64,000 nucleotides of DNA. Source: Hemerocallis citrina. Lineage: Eukaryota > Streptophyta > Magnoliopsida > Asparagales > Asphodelaceae. How positions within the stretch are numbered: the stretch's first letter is position 1; each line of letters begins with the position of its first letter. Shown piece after piece: positions 42,835-53,187 of the stretch. The position numbers and the translations under genes are program-made. The notes beneath the pieces are model-generated. The model made no database searches, was not told where the DNA came from, and was given only the letters and a program-made list of their open reading frames with translations. The stretch spans positions 5,754,467 to 5,818,466 of the forward strand of contig CM030360.1 of NCBI GenBank assembly GCA_017893485.1, written 5' to 3'.

Positions 42835-44952
42835 TTAAACACAAATTTTTATATCAGCCGTACTCATAAAGGGCCTACCTAAAATGATTGGTAGAGAAGA
42901 TGGCATTGAAGAGTCCTCCATGTCTAACACAACAAAATCAGCAGGCAAAATGAAATCGTTTACCTGAACTAGGACATCTTCCAAAATACCTCTAGGTCTT
43001 TTGATGCTGCGATCCGCCAACTGCAATGTTATAGATGTTGGTTGGAGTTCCCCCAATCCTAGCTTTTCATATACGGTGTATGGGAGAAGATTGATGCTTG
43101 CCCCCAAGTCTAGTAATGCTTTCTCAAAGAAGTGCTCACCAACCCTGCAAGGAATGGTAAAACTACCTGGGTCTTTTAATTTGGGAGGTAATTTTCTTAA
43201 TAAGACAGCGCTCACTTCTTCTGTCAAAGCCACATCCTCCCTAACCTGAAATGTTCTTTTGTGAGTGCAACATTCTTTCAAAAATTTAGCATAAGAAGAA
43301 ATTTGTTTAATAGCATCAAGTAGGGGGATATTAATTTCTACCTTTCTGAGAGTTTCAAAGATGTCAAATAAATGTTGTTCTTTCTTTTGCTTGACTAACC
43401 TTTGAGGGAATGGAGGGACAACTGTTCTTTCTTTTTCACTTACCTTGTTGGACTCCACAATTTTTGATGGTTTTGTTTCTGCTTCTTCTGTGTGTGTTCC
43501 AACTTTGTTGTCAATTATCTTACCACTTCTTAATGTTGTGACTGCCTTGAGCTGTTCTTGGCCTCCAGGGTTTGGTATAGTTTGTGATGGAAGTTCCCCT
43601 GCCTTTCGTTCGCTTAATTCTTTCGCAATTTGGCCAATCTGCGTTTCCAACTTCTGAATTGCTTGCCCTTGTTGGTTGCTTGTTTGATGTTGTTGTTGGA
43701 GCAATTGAAGAACGGTGGATTCAAAATCCAACTTCTTCTGTTCTTGAACTGGCCTATCAATCCCACTTTCCATTTGGAAGTTCCGTGCATGTCCTTGTGT
43801 GAATTGAGTCCCTTGATTATTCTGATTATTGCTCCAGGAGAAGTTTGGATGGTTCCTCCATCCTAGGTTGTATGTGTTCGAGAAGGGGTTATTCTTCTGT
43901 GGAAATACTCCTCGACCTACATAGTTTGCATGCTCCTGATCTGTGAAAGAAGACATGGGACATGTATCAGTGGTATGATCTACATGAGAACAAATTGCAC
44001 AAATTTCGTTTGTTTGATTTTTAATTCCACCCATCATCGACATTGCATTAACAAGCATATCAATTTTCTTATTCATATTTACCATTTCTAATTGAATGTT
44101 ATTACTATTAGAAATTTCGTAAACTCCCTGTTTTCTAGACGGGCCCCTCCTTGTTGAGAATTGTTGTGAGTTCTCGCTTAGTTCTTCAAATAGTTCTATG
44201 ACCTCCTCACCACTTTTCCTCATTAAGATCCCGTTGCAAGCTGAATCCACAATTGCCTTGTTAGTATCATTTAAACCGACATAAAAAGCTTGTACCTGAT
44301 CATCTTTAGGCATGTTGTGCGTAGGACACTTGAGAAGTTTGTTCTTGAAATCTTTCCATGCTTCGAAAAATAAATCTCCCTCCTTTTGTTGGAAGAGTTG
44401 AATCTCCCTTTTCAGCTGTTTAGTCTTTTGGGCTGGAAAGAATTCTTTCAAGAACTTTGTCGCCAATTGCTCCCATGAGTTTATTGATCCTGGTTCCAAA
44501 GAATTATACCATAGTTTAGCGTTAAGTTTTAAGGAAAAAGGAAACAAGATTAACCTGATTTGTTCAGGGGTAAGCCCTTGGACGCTTTGTGTCCTGCAAA
44601 GATCGAAAAAGTCTTGTAAATGGAGATGAGGCTCTTCATCTGGTCTGCCACTGAAGTGGGGAACCATACTAAGTAACTGAGGAGATAGATGCATGTTCCC
44701 TGTGACATTAGGTTGATACGCAATGCAGGAAGGTTGCTCAATGTTCTTAGGCGTGAATTTGTCCTGCATTGGTACTCGATTGGTTATTTCTTCTGCCATT
44801 ATTGCTCGTGAATTGAGTCTCTGTGCAGTCGACTGGTTTCGTGCAGCAGTCGACTGGTTGGTCGCAGTCAGTCGACCTAATCTGTGCAAAGTGCGTTCTG
44901 TTTCTGCGTCAATAGGTAGTAGCTCTAGACGAAGTGATCTCCTTCCGTGCAT
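42835..44952 (-). CDS. Athila gag-protease region, 705 aa open frame
   Basis: Capsid domain in the first half, with LSMVPHFSGRPDEEPHLHLQ and LFPFSLKLNAKLWY. A short CCHC-like zinc knuckle follows (CAICSHVDHTTDTC), then a Gln/Asn-rich linker and a retropepsin-like domain at the end with active site LLDLGASINLLP and ILGRPF. The N-terminal 50 residues include the palindrome-encoded NQSTAARNQSTAQ. The frame closes at a TAA (42832-42834) and pol continues in the same frame, so this could be a suppressible or mutational stop. The role is particle formation and polyprotein cleavage. Confidence 0.88.
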   Translation of the reverse strand: MHGRRSLRLELLPIDAETERTLHRLGRLTATNQSTAARNQSTAQRLNSRAIMAEEITNRVPMQDKFTPKNIEQPSCIAYQPNVTGNMHLSPQLLSMVPHFSGRPDEEPHLHLQDFFDLCRTQSVQGLTPEQIRLILFPFSLKLNAKLWYNSLEPGSINSWEQLATKFLKEFFPAQKTKQLKREIQLFQQKEGDLFFEAWKDFKNKLLKCPTHNMPKDDQVQAFYVGLNDTNKAIVDSACNGILMRKSGEEVIELFEELSENSQQFSTRRGPSRKQGVYEISNSNNIQLEMVNMNKKIDMLVNAMSMMGGIKNQTNEICAICSHVDHTTDTCPMSSFTDQEHANYVGRGVFPQKNNPFSNTYNLGWRNHPNFSWSNNQNNQGTQFTQGHARNFQMESGIDRPVQEQKKLDFESTVLQLLQQQHQTSNQQGQAIQKLETQIGQIAKELSERKAGELPSQTIPNPGGQEQLKAVTTLRSGKIIDNKVGTHTEEAETKPSKIVESNKVSEKERTVVPPFPQRLVKQKKEQHLFDIFETLRKVEINIPLLDAIKQISSYAKFLKECCTHKRTFQVREDVALTEEVSAVLLRKLPPKLKDPGSFTIPCRVGEHFFEKALLDLGASINLLPYTVYEKLGLGELQPTSITLQLADRSIKRPRGILEDVLVQVNDFILPADFVVLDMEDSSMPSSLPIILGRPFMSTADIKICV

Positions 44953-45054
44953 CCACCAAAATCCTGAAACCTAAAAGAAAAATACTGATTAATAAAATTA
45001 AAAGAAATAAAAATAAAAACTTTCTACTGATCTGTATGTTAAAATACTAGACAA

Positions 45055-45072
45055 TCCCCGGCAACGGCGCCA
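45055..45072 (-). other. Athila primer-binding site, tRNA-Asp type
   Basis: Minus strand TGGCGCCGTTGCCGGGGA, the exact complement of the 3' end of plant tRNA-Asp as I know it, a few bases from the 5' LTR. Confidence 0.9.
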
Positions 45073-45078
45073 AAAACT

Positions 45079-46675
45079 TGTTGTAAAATCTAGATACCTA
45101 AATAAATAGATAAACTAGACACAAATTAAAAACCTCGCAAGTGCACGAATCGTTTGAAGAAGCGTAGCAATAGCAAGGGTCGATCCCACAGAGATTGTAG
45201 ATTTTAACTTACCAATCAATAAAAAAAATAAAAATCATAAAGAGTTGTTTTAAAAGTCTAAGAGAAATGAAAAGATTAAAACTAAATCAAGAAGTGTTGA
45301 ATCACAAATATCTATTAAGTAGTTGGGCGTTGATTTCCACCTATAGTCAGTAATGCTAAGTCACCTTCTGAACTTCTTCTTATTACTCATGTTTGTTCTC
45401 TTTAAGGGCATGGTATCTACTCCTTAAAGTAATGTTTCTCTAAGCCAAGAATTAGGCATGGTATCTACTCTAATTCGTTTCTTTCATTAAGTGTTTAGCA
45501 TGGTATCCACTAAATTGTACTTAAAGAAAACATAAGATCAGTGGAAACGAACAAACACTCAAGGTTTTAGAAATTGGTATCAGATCTAGATCCCTTAAGT
45601 TGATTGAACCAAGAACCCCTAAGGATTCCCTTGTTACAAGATATGAACACGAGATACGGGTCGTCTCAATATGCTCATATAACAGATTCAGATAGATGGT
45701 AATGCAAACTTGATATTCTCAAGTTCTGTATGTCAGTCGACTGGCTCTCACCTCAGTCGACTGCTCTCAGAACTTGAGAACAAGTTTGATTATCTTCAAT
45801 CTATATCAATTCAATCAGATTCAATCAATAAGTAAAATAGAAGGTTCAGAAGAATATAGCACTACATACGGCTTCAATCTACCCAACTATGAAATTAGTT
45901 CCACATAATAATACTTTTATTGATCAACAAGTTCAAGTACATGATTAACATAAAAGAATTGGAAAGAGGAAGAATAAACTGATATAGTTCGGCTAGGTGG
46001 ATCGGCTGGCTGTCACACAGTCGATCAGCCGTTCTTTCTTTAGTACTTGATCTCCTTTCTCCTTCTTCTATGCCGATACAGTACTATTCTTTGTTGATGA
46101 CTTGATGATCCAGAGAGTTGTGATTCGGTTGTGATGTGTGCGGAAGACGTCAGAGAGAGAATCCAGCGCGCTCCGAATAATGCTTCTTGGTTGGTATTTA
46201 TAGAACACGGCTAGAGAATTAGGGTTTGCACTTTTCTTTTTATAGAAAAGTCCTTTTCTTTTATTTATTTCCTCCCTCGTTCTCTGCGTATTATTTCTTT
46301 CTCTTTTCTTCTATTCTTCCTTTTCTGTTCTGATTTGGATTAGATTTGGATGAATCTTCAAATATCTTATCTTTTGACTCTGCCGCCTACCAGTCGACTG
46401 TGCCGAGACTTCTGAAGATTTGATAATTGATCACACAAGTCGGCTGTTGACCATTAGCTTCTCTGGGCAGTCGCCTGTTGTAATGGACCAGTCGACTGAT
46501 GATCTGCAATTTCCTGTGTATCATCCTTATCATCCCGAATCTGCTTCGTTTCTCTGTTTTAGGCTGTTTCCTATGGAAAAGAGAAAATAAGAGTTAAATA
46601 TCACATATAGAGCATTTAAATGTTCAATTGCCTTAAGATTATTGCTCCTAAAAGTGAATAATATTGTGTTCATCA
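45079..46675 (-). repeat. Athila 5' LTR, 1597 bp
   Basis: Nearly identical to 36810-38430, shorter because of a 20-nt and a 4-nt deletion (or insertions in the other copy). TATA box on the minus strand at 46195-46202. Confidence 0.95.
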
Positions 46676-48993
46676 CTTATTCATTTATTCAAACATGACC
46701 AACCTTGGTCTTTCATTTCAAATTTCATTTCATTTCTTTCCAAATGCCGGGGGAGACTTAGCTACTCTTTTGTTTCAATTCCAATTCACAATTTCCAATT
46801 TGAGCATTTCCAACTCATAAATTCATTTTCATAATCATAACAGATTTCTCTCTTTTTTTTTTCAATAGCATGATCTCTAAATTATTCAATAGTCCATAAT
46901 CACACATGGAATTTTATACTTCATCAAATATCAATTTCACATTGAAATCACATCACTAAATGAATATTCACATTTTACATTTTTCACCCTATTCTTCAAT
47001 GAGAATAATTCACATCCATCACACAATATAATTTCTTTCTTTGCTATATTAATTTTCTAATCCTTCATTTCAAGTTCTTTTTACACGATATAATTTTCAC
47101 CAATATGTAGATGTAGAACCATAGTTCTATTTACACATTTATTCTCAAATCATATTTTATTCTATGTAAATAATTCCCAAATTATTTTTCATAAGTCCCA
47201 TATATTTTTAGGAGAATAATCATATTTTTTCCATAATTTTTCAATCATCCAAACACTCAAAAAAATATTTTTTTCAAACTGCCGAAACCAAGATTCGAAC
47301 CCAGGACCACAGGGAAAACCGCCCAAGGCACAGGCCACTAGGCCGGATGCTACATGCGTTTTAAGGAGGGCTGAGAGCGTTATATGCTTTCGGCTGCTGT
47401 TTTTACATTTCTTAAAAAAAGAAACAAAAGTATGGTGCCACAGGGATTCGAACCAGCGACCTGGGCTCCGAACACCCACTGTAGAAAACAGAGCCGTCCC
47501 AACCACTTGAGCTATGCGCTCGGGTTGTCAATGGTACAACTCTAAGTTTACTTAAATCAATCCTTTCTGTTATCAAAACGTTTCGATGTTCAACTAGTCC
47601 TCATTTCATTTTGCCTTTATAAAAATTACTGTAAAATTCCAGATTGGTTCTTCCTCATATAATTTACACACCAGTATGTAAAAAATAATTTTTTTAACCA
47701 TAAAAACATATTCTTCATACAATTAAATTCAAATTCTACATTATAACTACCACATTTCTTCTTTTCGACATTTCTTAACAATTAACATCTCAAATCTCTT
47801 TACTAGAAATTCTTCATATTAATTTCTGTTTTTAATCGTTTACCAAACATACAAATCTATATTTTAACTCATTTCAATAAAACACAAAGATTCATTTAAC
47901 ACATAAAGTAGCATTGCTAATCTACTAACTTTGTGTACATAATTTGTTATGTAGATAATGAAACTTCTCCAATAATTTATGGCTATAATCGATTCACACA
48001 CAATTTTGCCTTTACCAATAGAACCACATACAATTGCACATCCATATGTCCATCAATCAATAAGTCATTTTCCAATTAAATGTGTACTCTTATGAATCTT
48101 TTTCATGCTTCATTCATTCAATTTAATCTAGCATGCATTCCTAATTAGAAACATGGAAAATTTACCCACATTATTGAAGAAAAGTACAATTAGCAACCTC
48201 CTAAACGAATGTCCTTGCAACGAGAGCGATTCCCCTCCTCGTCGATGCGCACAAGCCAACCCGAGCACTCCACAAAGCCAAACCGAGAGCACCTTCCCTT
48301 GATAGCCGGCCTCTCCCTTCTTGATGCAAGCAAAAATCCCACACAATCTCTCAATCTTTTACTCTCTTACTAACTACTAGATACTTGTATTTTAACTATA
48401 GGTTTGGAAGAATTAATTTGCACAAGAATACTAGCCAAAGGGGGGGGGGGGGGGTATTTATACTAAAAAAATAGGAGAATGGATGGCTAGGATTGAAGTA
48501 GGAGTTAGGAACAAGTGGCTTAGATTTAAGGAGAAGTTACACTAACTACCCTTGATCAAGTAACCATCTCCACCATGATCCCACTCAAATTTTTCCATTC
48601 CCTCCAAAAGCCACAACCGGCCATGCTTTGTGTGCACTTGCCCGTGTACGTGCAATACACGTGCATGTAATTGCCTCCAAAATTTTGTACATTAAATTTT
48701 GTATAAAAATAATCTTTAAATTGTATTCTACATTACAAGTTGTATTTAAAATTAAATTAACTCATGGGCTTTAGTTTATGGGCCAAAATAATAATTTTAA
48801 AATAAAATAAATGAATTAAATTTTGGGCTTTAAGAAAAAGACTTTTTGTCTAATTGAAAGAAGGCTTTGTATTAAAAAGCACATATTTAAATATCTATAC
48901 TCATCTCAATGAATTTAATTATCAAAATATTGCACGTGCACACTACGTGCAAAATAAATAATTTTTTATTAAATGAAAAATCGGGGCATTACA
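46676..48993 (-). repeat. Tekay 5' LTR, outer part (right of Athila insertion)
   Basis: Continues the LTR from 36809. Carries the two tRNA-like modules (about 47280-47350 and 47430-47530), the TATA box (48455-48462) and a G-run (48440-48454) shorter than in the 3' LTR. Ends TCGGGGCATTACA. Confidence 0.95.
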
Positions 48994-48998
48994 GGGGG

Positions 48999-49438
48999 GG
49001 GGGTGACGGCTGAGGGAGAGAGAGATGGGGTTTAGGGTTTGGTAATTAGGGTAAGGGTTTGCACAGTGAATATTTATAAGGTTTAGAAGTAGGTAGGATT
49101 ATTGGGTTAAATAGGATAGGATCATAGGACCTAATAAGAGAATAGGGTTTTGGGTTTATGGGTAGTATCCAATAGAAAGAAAAGAGTCCAATAAGAGACA
49201 AATAGGTCATGTAATAGGTTTAAACAATAAACAAGATCAAGAACAAATTTGTAGATCAAACAAATGAGAATATAAAGGCTGGATCAAACAGAAATGAATC
49301 ACAAGGAGAACAACAACATACAATTCAAAAGGGATGAAAAGAGATACTATCAGAAATAAAATTAAAAAATCAGAAATAAAATTTAAAAATCAGAAATTTA
49401 ATTAAAAATAAACAAAAATACAATAATGAGTAACAAGG
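48999..49438 (+). repeat. LTR-X copy B, right part
   Basis: Continues the repeat interrupted at 27348. It shares with copy A (22140-22700) the 'ggtttagggtttgg', 'gggttttgggttt..gg.tagtatccaatag' and 'aacaagggttaca' landmarks. No gene. Confidence 0.5.
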
Positions 49439-49446
49439 GTTACACT

Positions 49447-50973
49447 TAGCACTGGTAATGGGTCGGGTCGGGTCGGGTAGCTCAATACCCGGACCCGGAC
49501 CCGGTCATTGACGGGTCCAAATACTGGACCCGGACTCAGACCCATGAAATTCGGGTCCGGGTCGGGTCCAGGTCCGGGTCCGGTTCCCCACAAGAAATGT
49601 TACCCGTTCGCTTTCGGGTCCGGATCCGGGTCCGGGTCCTATTTCTAGTCACGGGTCCGGTTCGGTTCCGGGTCTTTAAAGCATAACACAATATTACATA
49701 AGACCTTACTATCAGACCTTCTCCTCCCGTTCTCTCTCCTTACTATCAGACCTTCTCCTCATCCTCTCTCTGAGTCCACCTTCTCCCTTACCTTCGTAAC
49801 TATCTGACAGGGCAAGCATTTGTTACCTGCAAATAGATCTCAACAATTATACATGCCATAGATATCAGTTTCTGTATGACACCTACCATTTTGCGTATTG
49901 CTTGATACTGAATACTAATACGAATTCAAGTAGCAAAAGAAATGAATGAGCAGCATATATTTTATGGCATTACCTTTGAGACTCGACGCTCATACCAAGG
50001 TGCTCATGTGGAACAGAGGTATGTTGCATCTCTCTGTAGTCTGTATCATAATTAAAATTCTTTAGCTCTTTATATTATCAGATTTGTCGAGAGGATCTGA
50101 GCTTGTGAAAACTGCTCCACAAAGGCAGGTGAGCTTTCCACATCAAAAAAGCCACAACTATCTGAAACAGTTCAGGGGAAAATGCCATAATAAGAAAACA
50201 AGATCTAAAAGAGGAACTATTTGGAAGTTCCAGGCACAGCAAAATACATTTGTATAGTAGGCAATATTTTGTATTACACTAGACTAAAGGATTTGATGAG
50301 AAGGAAAAAAAAAGAGTAAAGATTAAAATATGACTAACCATCTATTCCTGTATGTGATGTATATAATTCCATGAATTTTCATAGTCAAGATATTGATCCT
50401 GGCCTTCCTTCAAATTCTCACGAAGCTTTCGTCCAATCTTCCATATCCAGAGCAGAGGGCTCTGGGGTTCTCACAGAACTTCAAGTTTTTATCTGATCTG
50501 CACCACAACTGAACAACAAACTTTTGTTTGCTATGCCAAAGAAAAGTGAAAAAAATAAAGAATATCTGAAGCAACAATGTCAAGTATTTCAACTTAAACA
50601 TTAATACCTTTTATAATCACAGATCATATGATTGGACAGCCTCTTCAGTTATAAGTTGACAAAATTAAAATAAGAATTAACCATCCCAAACAGTCACCAT
50701 GAACAACAGCCTCTTCAGCCATATTATATTTATCTAATGGGTAACGGGTCGGGTCCGGGTCGGGTCCGCTTCGTTTTTTGTTTATTTTTCTATTGCGGGT
50801 CCGGGTCCGGGTCGGGTTCAATTTTAGGGGACCCAGACCCGACCCGAAATTTCAACGGGTAGTAATTTAGGACCCATACTCTACCCAAATTAGATCGGGT
50901 CGGTTCCGGTCCAACGCCGGGTCCGGGTCGGGTCCGGGTCGGATCCGGGTTTCGGGTTTTAATACCAATACTA
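49447..50973. mobile_element. hAT-like element with GGGTCC-repeat ends
   Basis: Left end TAGCACTGGTAATGGGTCGG and right end (reverse complement) TAGTATTGGTATTAAAACCCG are imperfect inverted termini. They are followed inward by arrays of cgggtccgggtc on both sides (49456-49680 and 50740-50960). The flanks gttacact (49439-49446) and gttaacact (50974-50982) look like a decayed 8-bp duplication. The middle kilobase has no transposase. Its origin is unknown and may be captured host sequence. Confidence 0.6.
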
Positions 50974-51370
50974 GTTAACACTTTCGAAAGTGGGTCAGTT
51001 TGGTAAATACTTTGATTAGTGGGTCATTTTGGTAAAAATTCCTTAAAATTTTCTATATTTGGCTTTTAGAAATAGGAATTTTGAGTTGGGTTTGTAGTCA
51101 TTGAAACCCAAAAATTGTTCCAATGGTGAACGATCGTTTTAATTTTGAATCTGAGCAGTTGGTTAAAAAAATATATATATAAACCAGTCCAATTTTTTTT
51201 TTTATAAAATTGTATGCATGCGAACACATAATAATTCCTATAGGCCCATTCAAGCTCATCCCTTGATAAAATAATCAAACCAATTTCAAATTAACTGTAT
51301 ATGCATAAATAATCCTATAGGCTCTATTCCATAGAAATTAAAATGTCAAAATGGGGGTAAAAGTTTTGGG
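50974..51370. other. Intergenic, no feature seen
   Basis: AT-rich. A run of (AT)n near 51170 and poly-T near 51190. No supportable gene. Confidence 0.4.
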
Positions 51371-51613
51371 ACGCAACATGATATTGCGTCTGTGATTTTT
51401 TTTTTCTCGATCGAATGTAAGATCATCTTGCGTCTGATTGATTCAATTATTATTTTTAGTCACACGCAAAATGATTTTGCATCCGACACATTAAATTAAA
51501 TTTTTTTGATGATCTTGCATCCGGCCTGTTTTTTTATTTTTATTTTTTTATTCTGCAAACGCAAGATCATCTTGCGTCCAAGATAATTTTTTCCAATCAG
51601 ACGCAAGAAGATT
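51371..51613. repeat. Array of six palindromes, arms ACGCAAGAT/ATCTTGCGT
   Basis: Units near 51371-51390, 51416-51434, 51464-51483, 51508-51522, 51559-51579 and 51600-51613, at a period of about 45-48 bp. The best (51559) is a palindrome with 9-bp arms. Spacers are T-rich. The layout matches the arrays at 7973, 23963 and 62514, but the motif is different. Confidence 0.75.
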
Positions 51614-51771
51614 TTTTGATTTCTATATTGGAGAATTTCATATATCTTCTCTCAAATATAGATGGCTATTGTTCCCTTTTTCCAAAATTTGAAAATATAT
51701 GGAACGACTACAGCGTCTCGTTCCCTATATTTTTCAAATTTTGGAAATATAGGGAACGACTACAGATGCTC
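51614..51771. mobile_element. Right end of a Harbinger-like element containing the 51371 array
   Basis: Reverse complement of the right end is GAGCATCTGTAGTCGTTCCC, followed outward by TTA (51772-51774). An inner copy of 'gaacgactacag' lies at about 51701, as in the 7794 element. The left terminus was not located, so the full extent is unknown. Confidence 0.5.
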
Positions 51772-51774
51772 TTA

Positions 51775-52194
51775 CTGCACCTAAAAATAAAAATAGGTTA
51801 ATTTTGATGGCTGTTTGGATAATATGATTGAGCCGGGTTTGGTTTTGTGATACTTTGATCACCAGAGTCAGAGGCCCAGCTTATTCTCGATCTATCAATG
51901 TTGCAGAATGAATGGGGTGCAATTTTGTTTGGAAGGAAATTTCTCAAATCATTGTGAATCAAAGTGTTGAGGTGAGCAGGTGGGGGGATCCGATTTAGTG
52001 GGATATTCTCCTTCTCATTCAGGACTAGCCGACAGATTACATTCGACATGTGTTGGCTGATAGATGGATCTCCTTCTCATTAAGGACTAGCCGATAGATT
52101 ACATTCGTCATGTGCATGCTGGCCAATAGATTACATTCGTCATGTGTATCGTAAAAGTGACATGTGTACTGATTACATGGCTAAGAGCATTTGT
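51775..52194. repeat. Short tandem duplications, otherwise unassigned
   Basis: 'tctccttctcatt.aggactagccga.agattacattcg.catgtg' occurs at about 52007 and 52069, and its last part again at about 52124. The opposite strand at 51798-52049 is open for 83 codons but has no recognisable domain. Confidence 0.5.
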
Positions 52195-52370
52195 CGTCAT
52201 TCCATCCCAAATTTTGGGTATTTGGCATATAGGAAAAGAAATTTTGGATTTGAGTTGCAGTCGTTTTAACCCAAATTTTTGGTTTTCATAATTTAAAATT
52301 GACAGATAAAAGATAATGTCTCGTACCCAAAAAAAAAAAAATTAATTAGAAATTGAACAGATGATGTATG
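52195..52370 (+). mobile_element. Left end of a palindrome-array DNA transposon (continues at 62514)
   Basis: Starts GAGCATTTGTCGTCATTCC after TAA (52192-52194), with an inner 'TTGCAGTCGTTTTAACCC' about 60 bp on, the same arrangement as at 7794. The TAT element inserted at GTATG 52366-52370 and splits it. The rest, including a palindrome array, promoter and ORF start, is at 62514-63188. Confidence 0.5.
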
Positions 52371-53141
52371 TGTGACAGTGTAAAAATGGCCTGAGGCCCA
52401 TCCAAGGCCCAATACAATTTCTATTCAGAAAAGCAAGAATACCGACCTGGCTCGGCTCCGGACCCCTTCAGGGTCGGCGCCGAACCTCGTGTTTTGCCCC
52501 CACAGTGCCTGCTTCCTCGTACTGACGAGCCTCAGTATCCCCCGGAGTCCGATCCGGAGCAGTCCCTCATGCCGTCCCCCCTCTCTGGCGGGGCGGAGGG
52601 GTGACCTGGCGCAGCCTAGGCCCTCCGATTCCCCCAGAGACTCAGAGGACTCACGATGGGCCACGTCAGCTCCAAATACCGCCAAGGGTTTCGCCACGTC
52701 AGCCCTATACCACTCCTGGTATCACCGCAACCGCCCTAAACCCCCTGGGCCTTCTGCCACGTCAGGCCCATGGGCTTTCGGAACCAAACCCGGTTGGGAT
52801 TCTCTATAAATACTAGACCCTCATCCACCTTTTGAAGGTAATCAATCTTTTACCACTTAAATATACCTAGTTATTGCTACTCTCTCACAGAGACTGACTA
52901 GAGCGTCGGAGGGTCCGCCACCGGGACAAACCCCGGTGTTTCAGGACCGTCTGCAGGTACACAAGACCTCGGATCCGACCCTTCCGATCCGAGCCCAACC
53001 TTCAAACGCCTTTCCAAGCTCATCGTAGGCCCCAGAAGGTCAATCGAAGGTCGGCAGACGAGCGGCAATCTCCTTCAATACAAATTGAGTTCGAACTCAC
53101 ACCTGGTGCTTCCACACGTGCCCCAGAAATAAACAGCATCA
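52371..53141 (+). repeat. TAT 5' LTR, 771 bp
   Basis: GC-rich. TATA box CTATAAATA at 52804-52812. Ends AACAGCATCA. The two open frames within (identical in both LTRs) have no domain and are not called genes. Confidence 0.96.
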
Positions 53142-53144
53142 GGT

Positions 53145-53162
53145 TGGCGCCGTCTGTGGGAA
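53145..53162 (+). other. TAT primer-binding site
   Basis: TGGCGCCGTCTGTGGGAA a few bases after the LTR. It has the usual TGG start of a tRNA 3'-end complement. I do not assign the tRNA with confidence. Confidence 0.7.
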
Positions 53163-53187
53163 AAGCTGCTCCAGAAGCCGAATCTTC

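Larger units (their letters stand above)
36810..46675 (-). mobile_element. Athila-type Ty3-gypsy element, nested in the Tekay 5' LTR
   Basis: LTRs start TGTTGTAAAATC and end GTGTTCATCA, flanked by CTTAT on both sides (36805-36809 and 46676-46680). Coding strand minus. The primer-binding site matches tRNA-Asp. One frame covers gag, protease, RT, RNase H and integrase, interrupted by two stops (42832-42834, 40090-40092). There is no env-like ORF between integrase and the 3' LTR, only about 1 kb of AT-rich sequence. LTR pairs differ at about ten positions plus two small indels, so the insertion is fairly young. The copy is nearly intact but probably needs help to move. Confidence 0.95.
27349..48993 (-). 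mobile_element. Tekay/Del-type Ty3-gypsy chromovirus, split by an Athila insertion
   Basis: LTRs run TGTAACGCCCCGA...TCGGGGCATTACA, and the whole is flanked by GGGGG in a G-run on both sides (27344-27348, 48994-48998). The coding strand is minus, so the right LTR is the 5' LTR. Order on the minus strand: 5' LTR, primer-binding site like initiator tRNA-Met, extra ORF, gag with zinc knuckle, protease, RT, RNase H, integrase, C-terminal chromodomain-like tail, polypurine tract, 3' LTR. Without the 9.87-kb Athila insertion it is about 11.8 kb. The copy is inactive: five in-frame stops and a lost catalytic Asp in RT. The Tekay assignment rests on the long LTRs and the VKVVWRNH..EEATWE tail. Confidence 0.92.

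Noticed and set aside
52489..52809. 106-codon frame identical in both TAT LTRs
   Set aside because: Identity is explained by the LTR duplication; no domain and overlaps the promoter.
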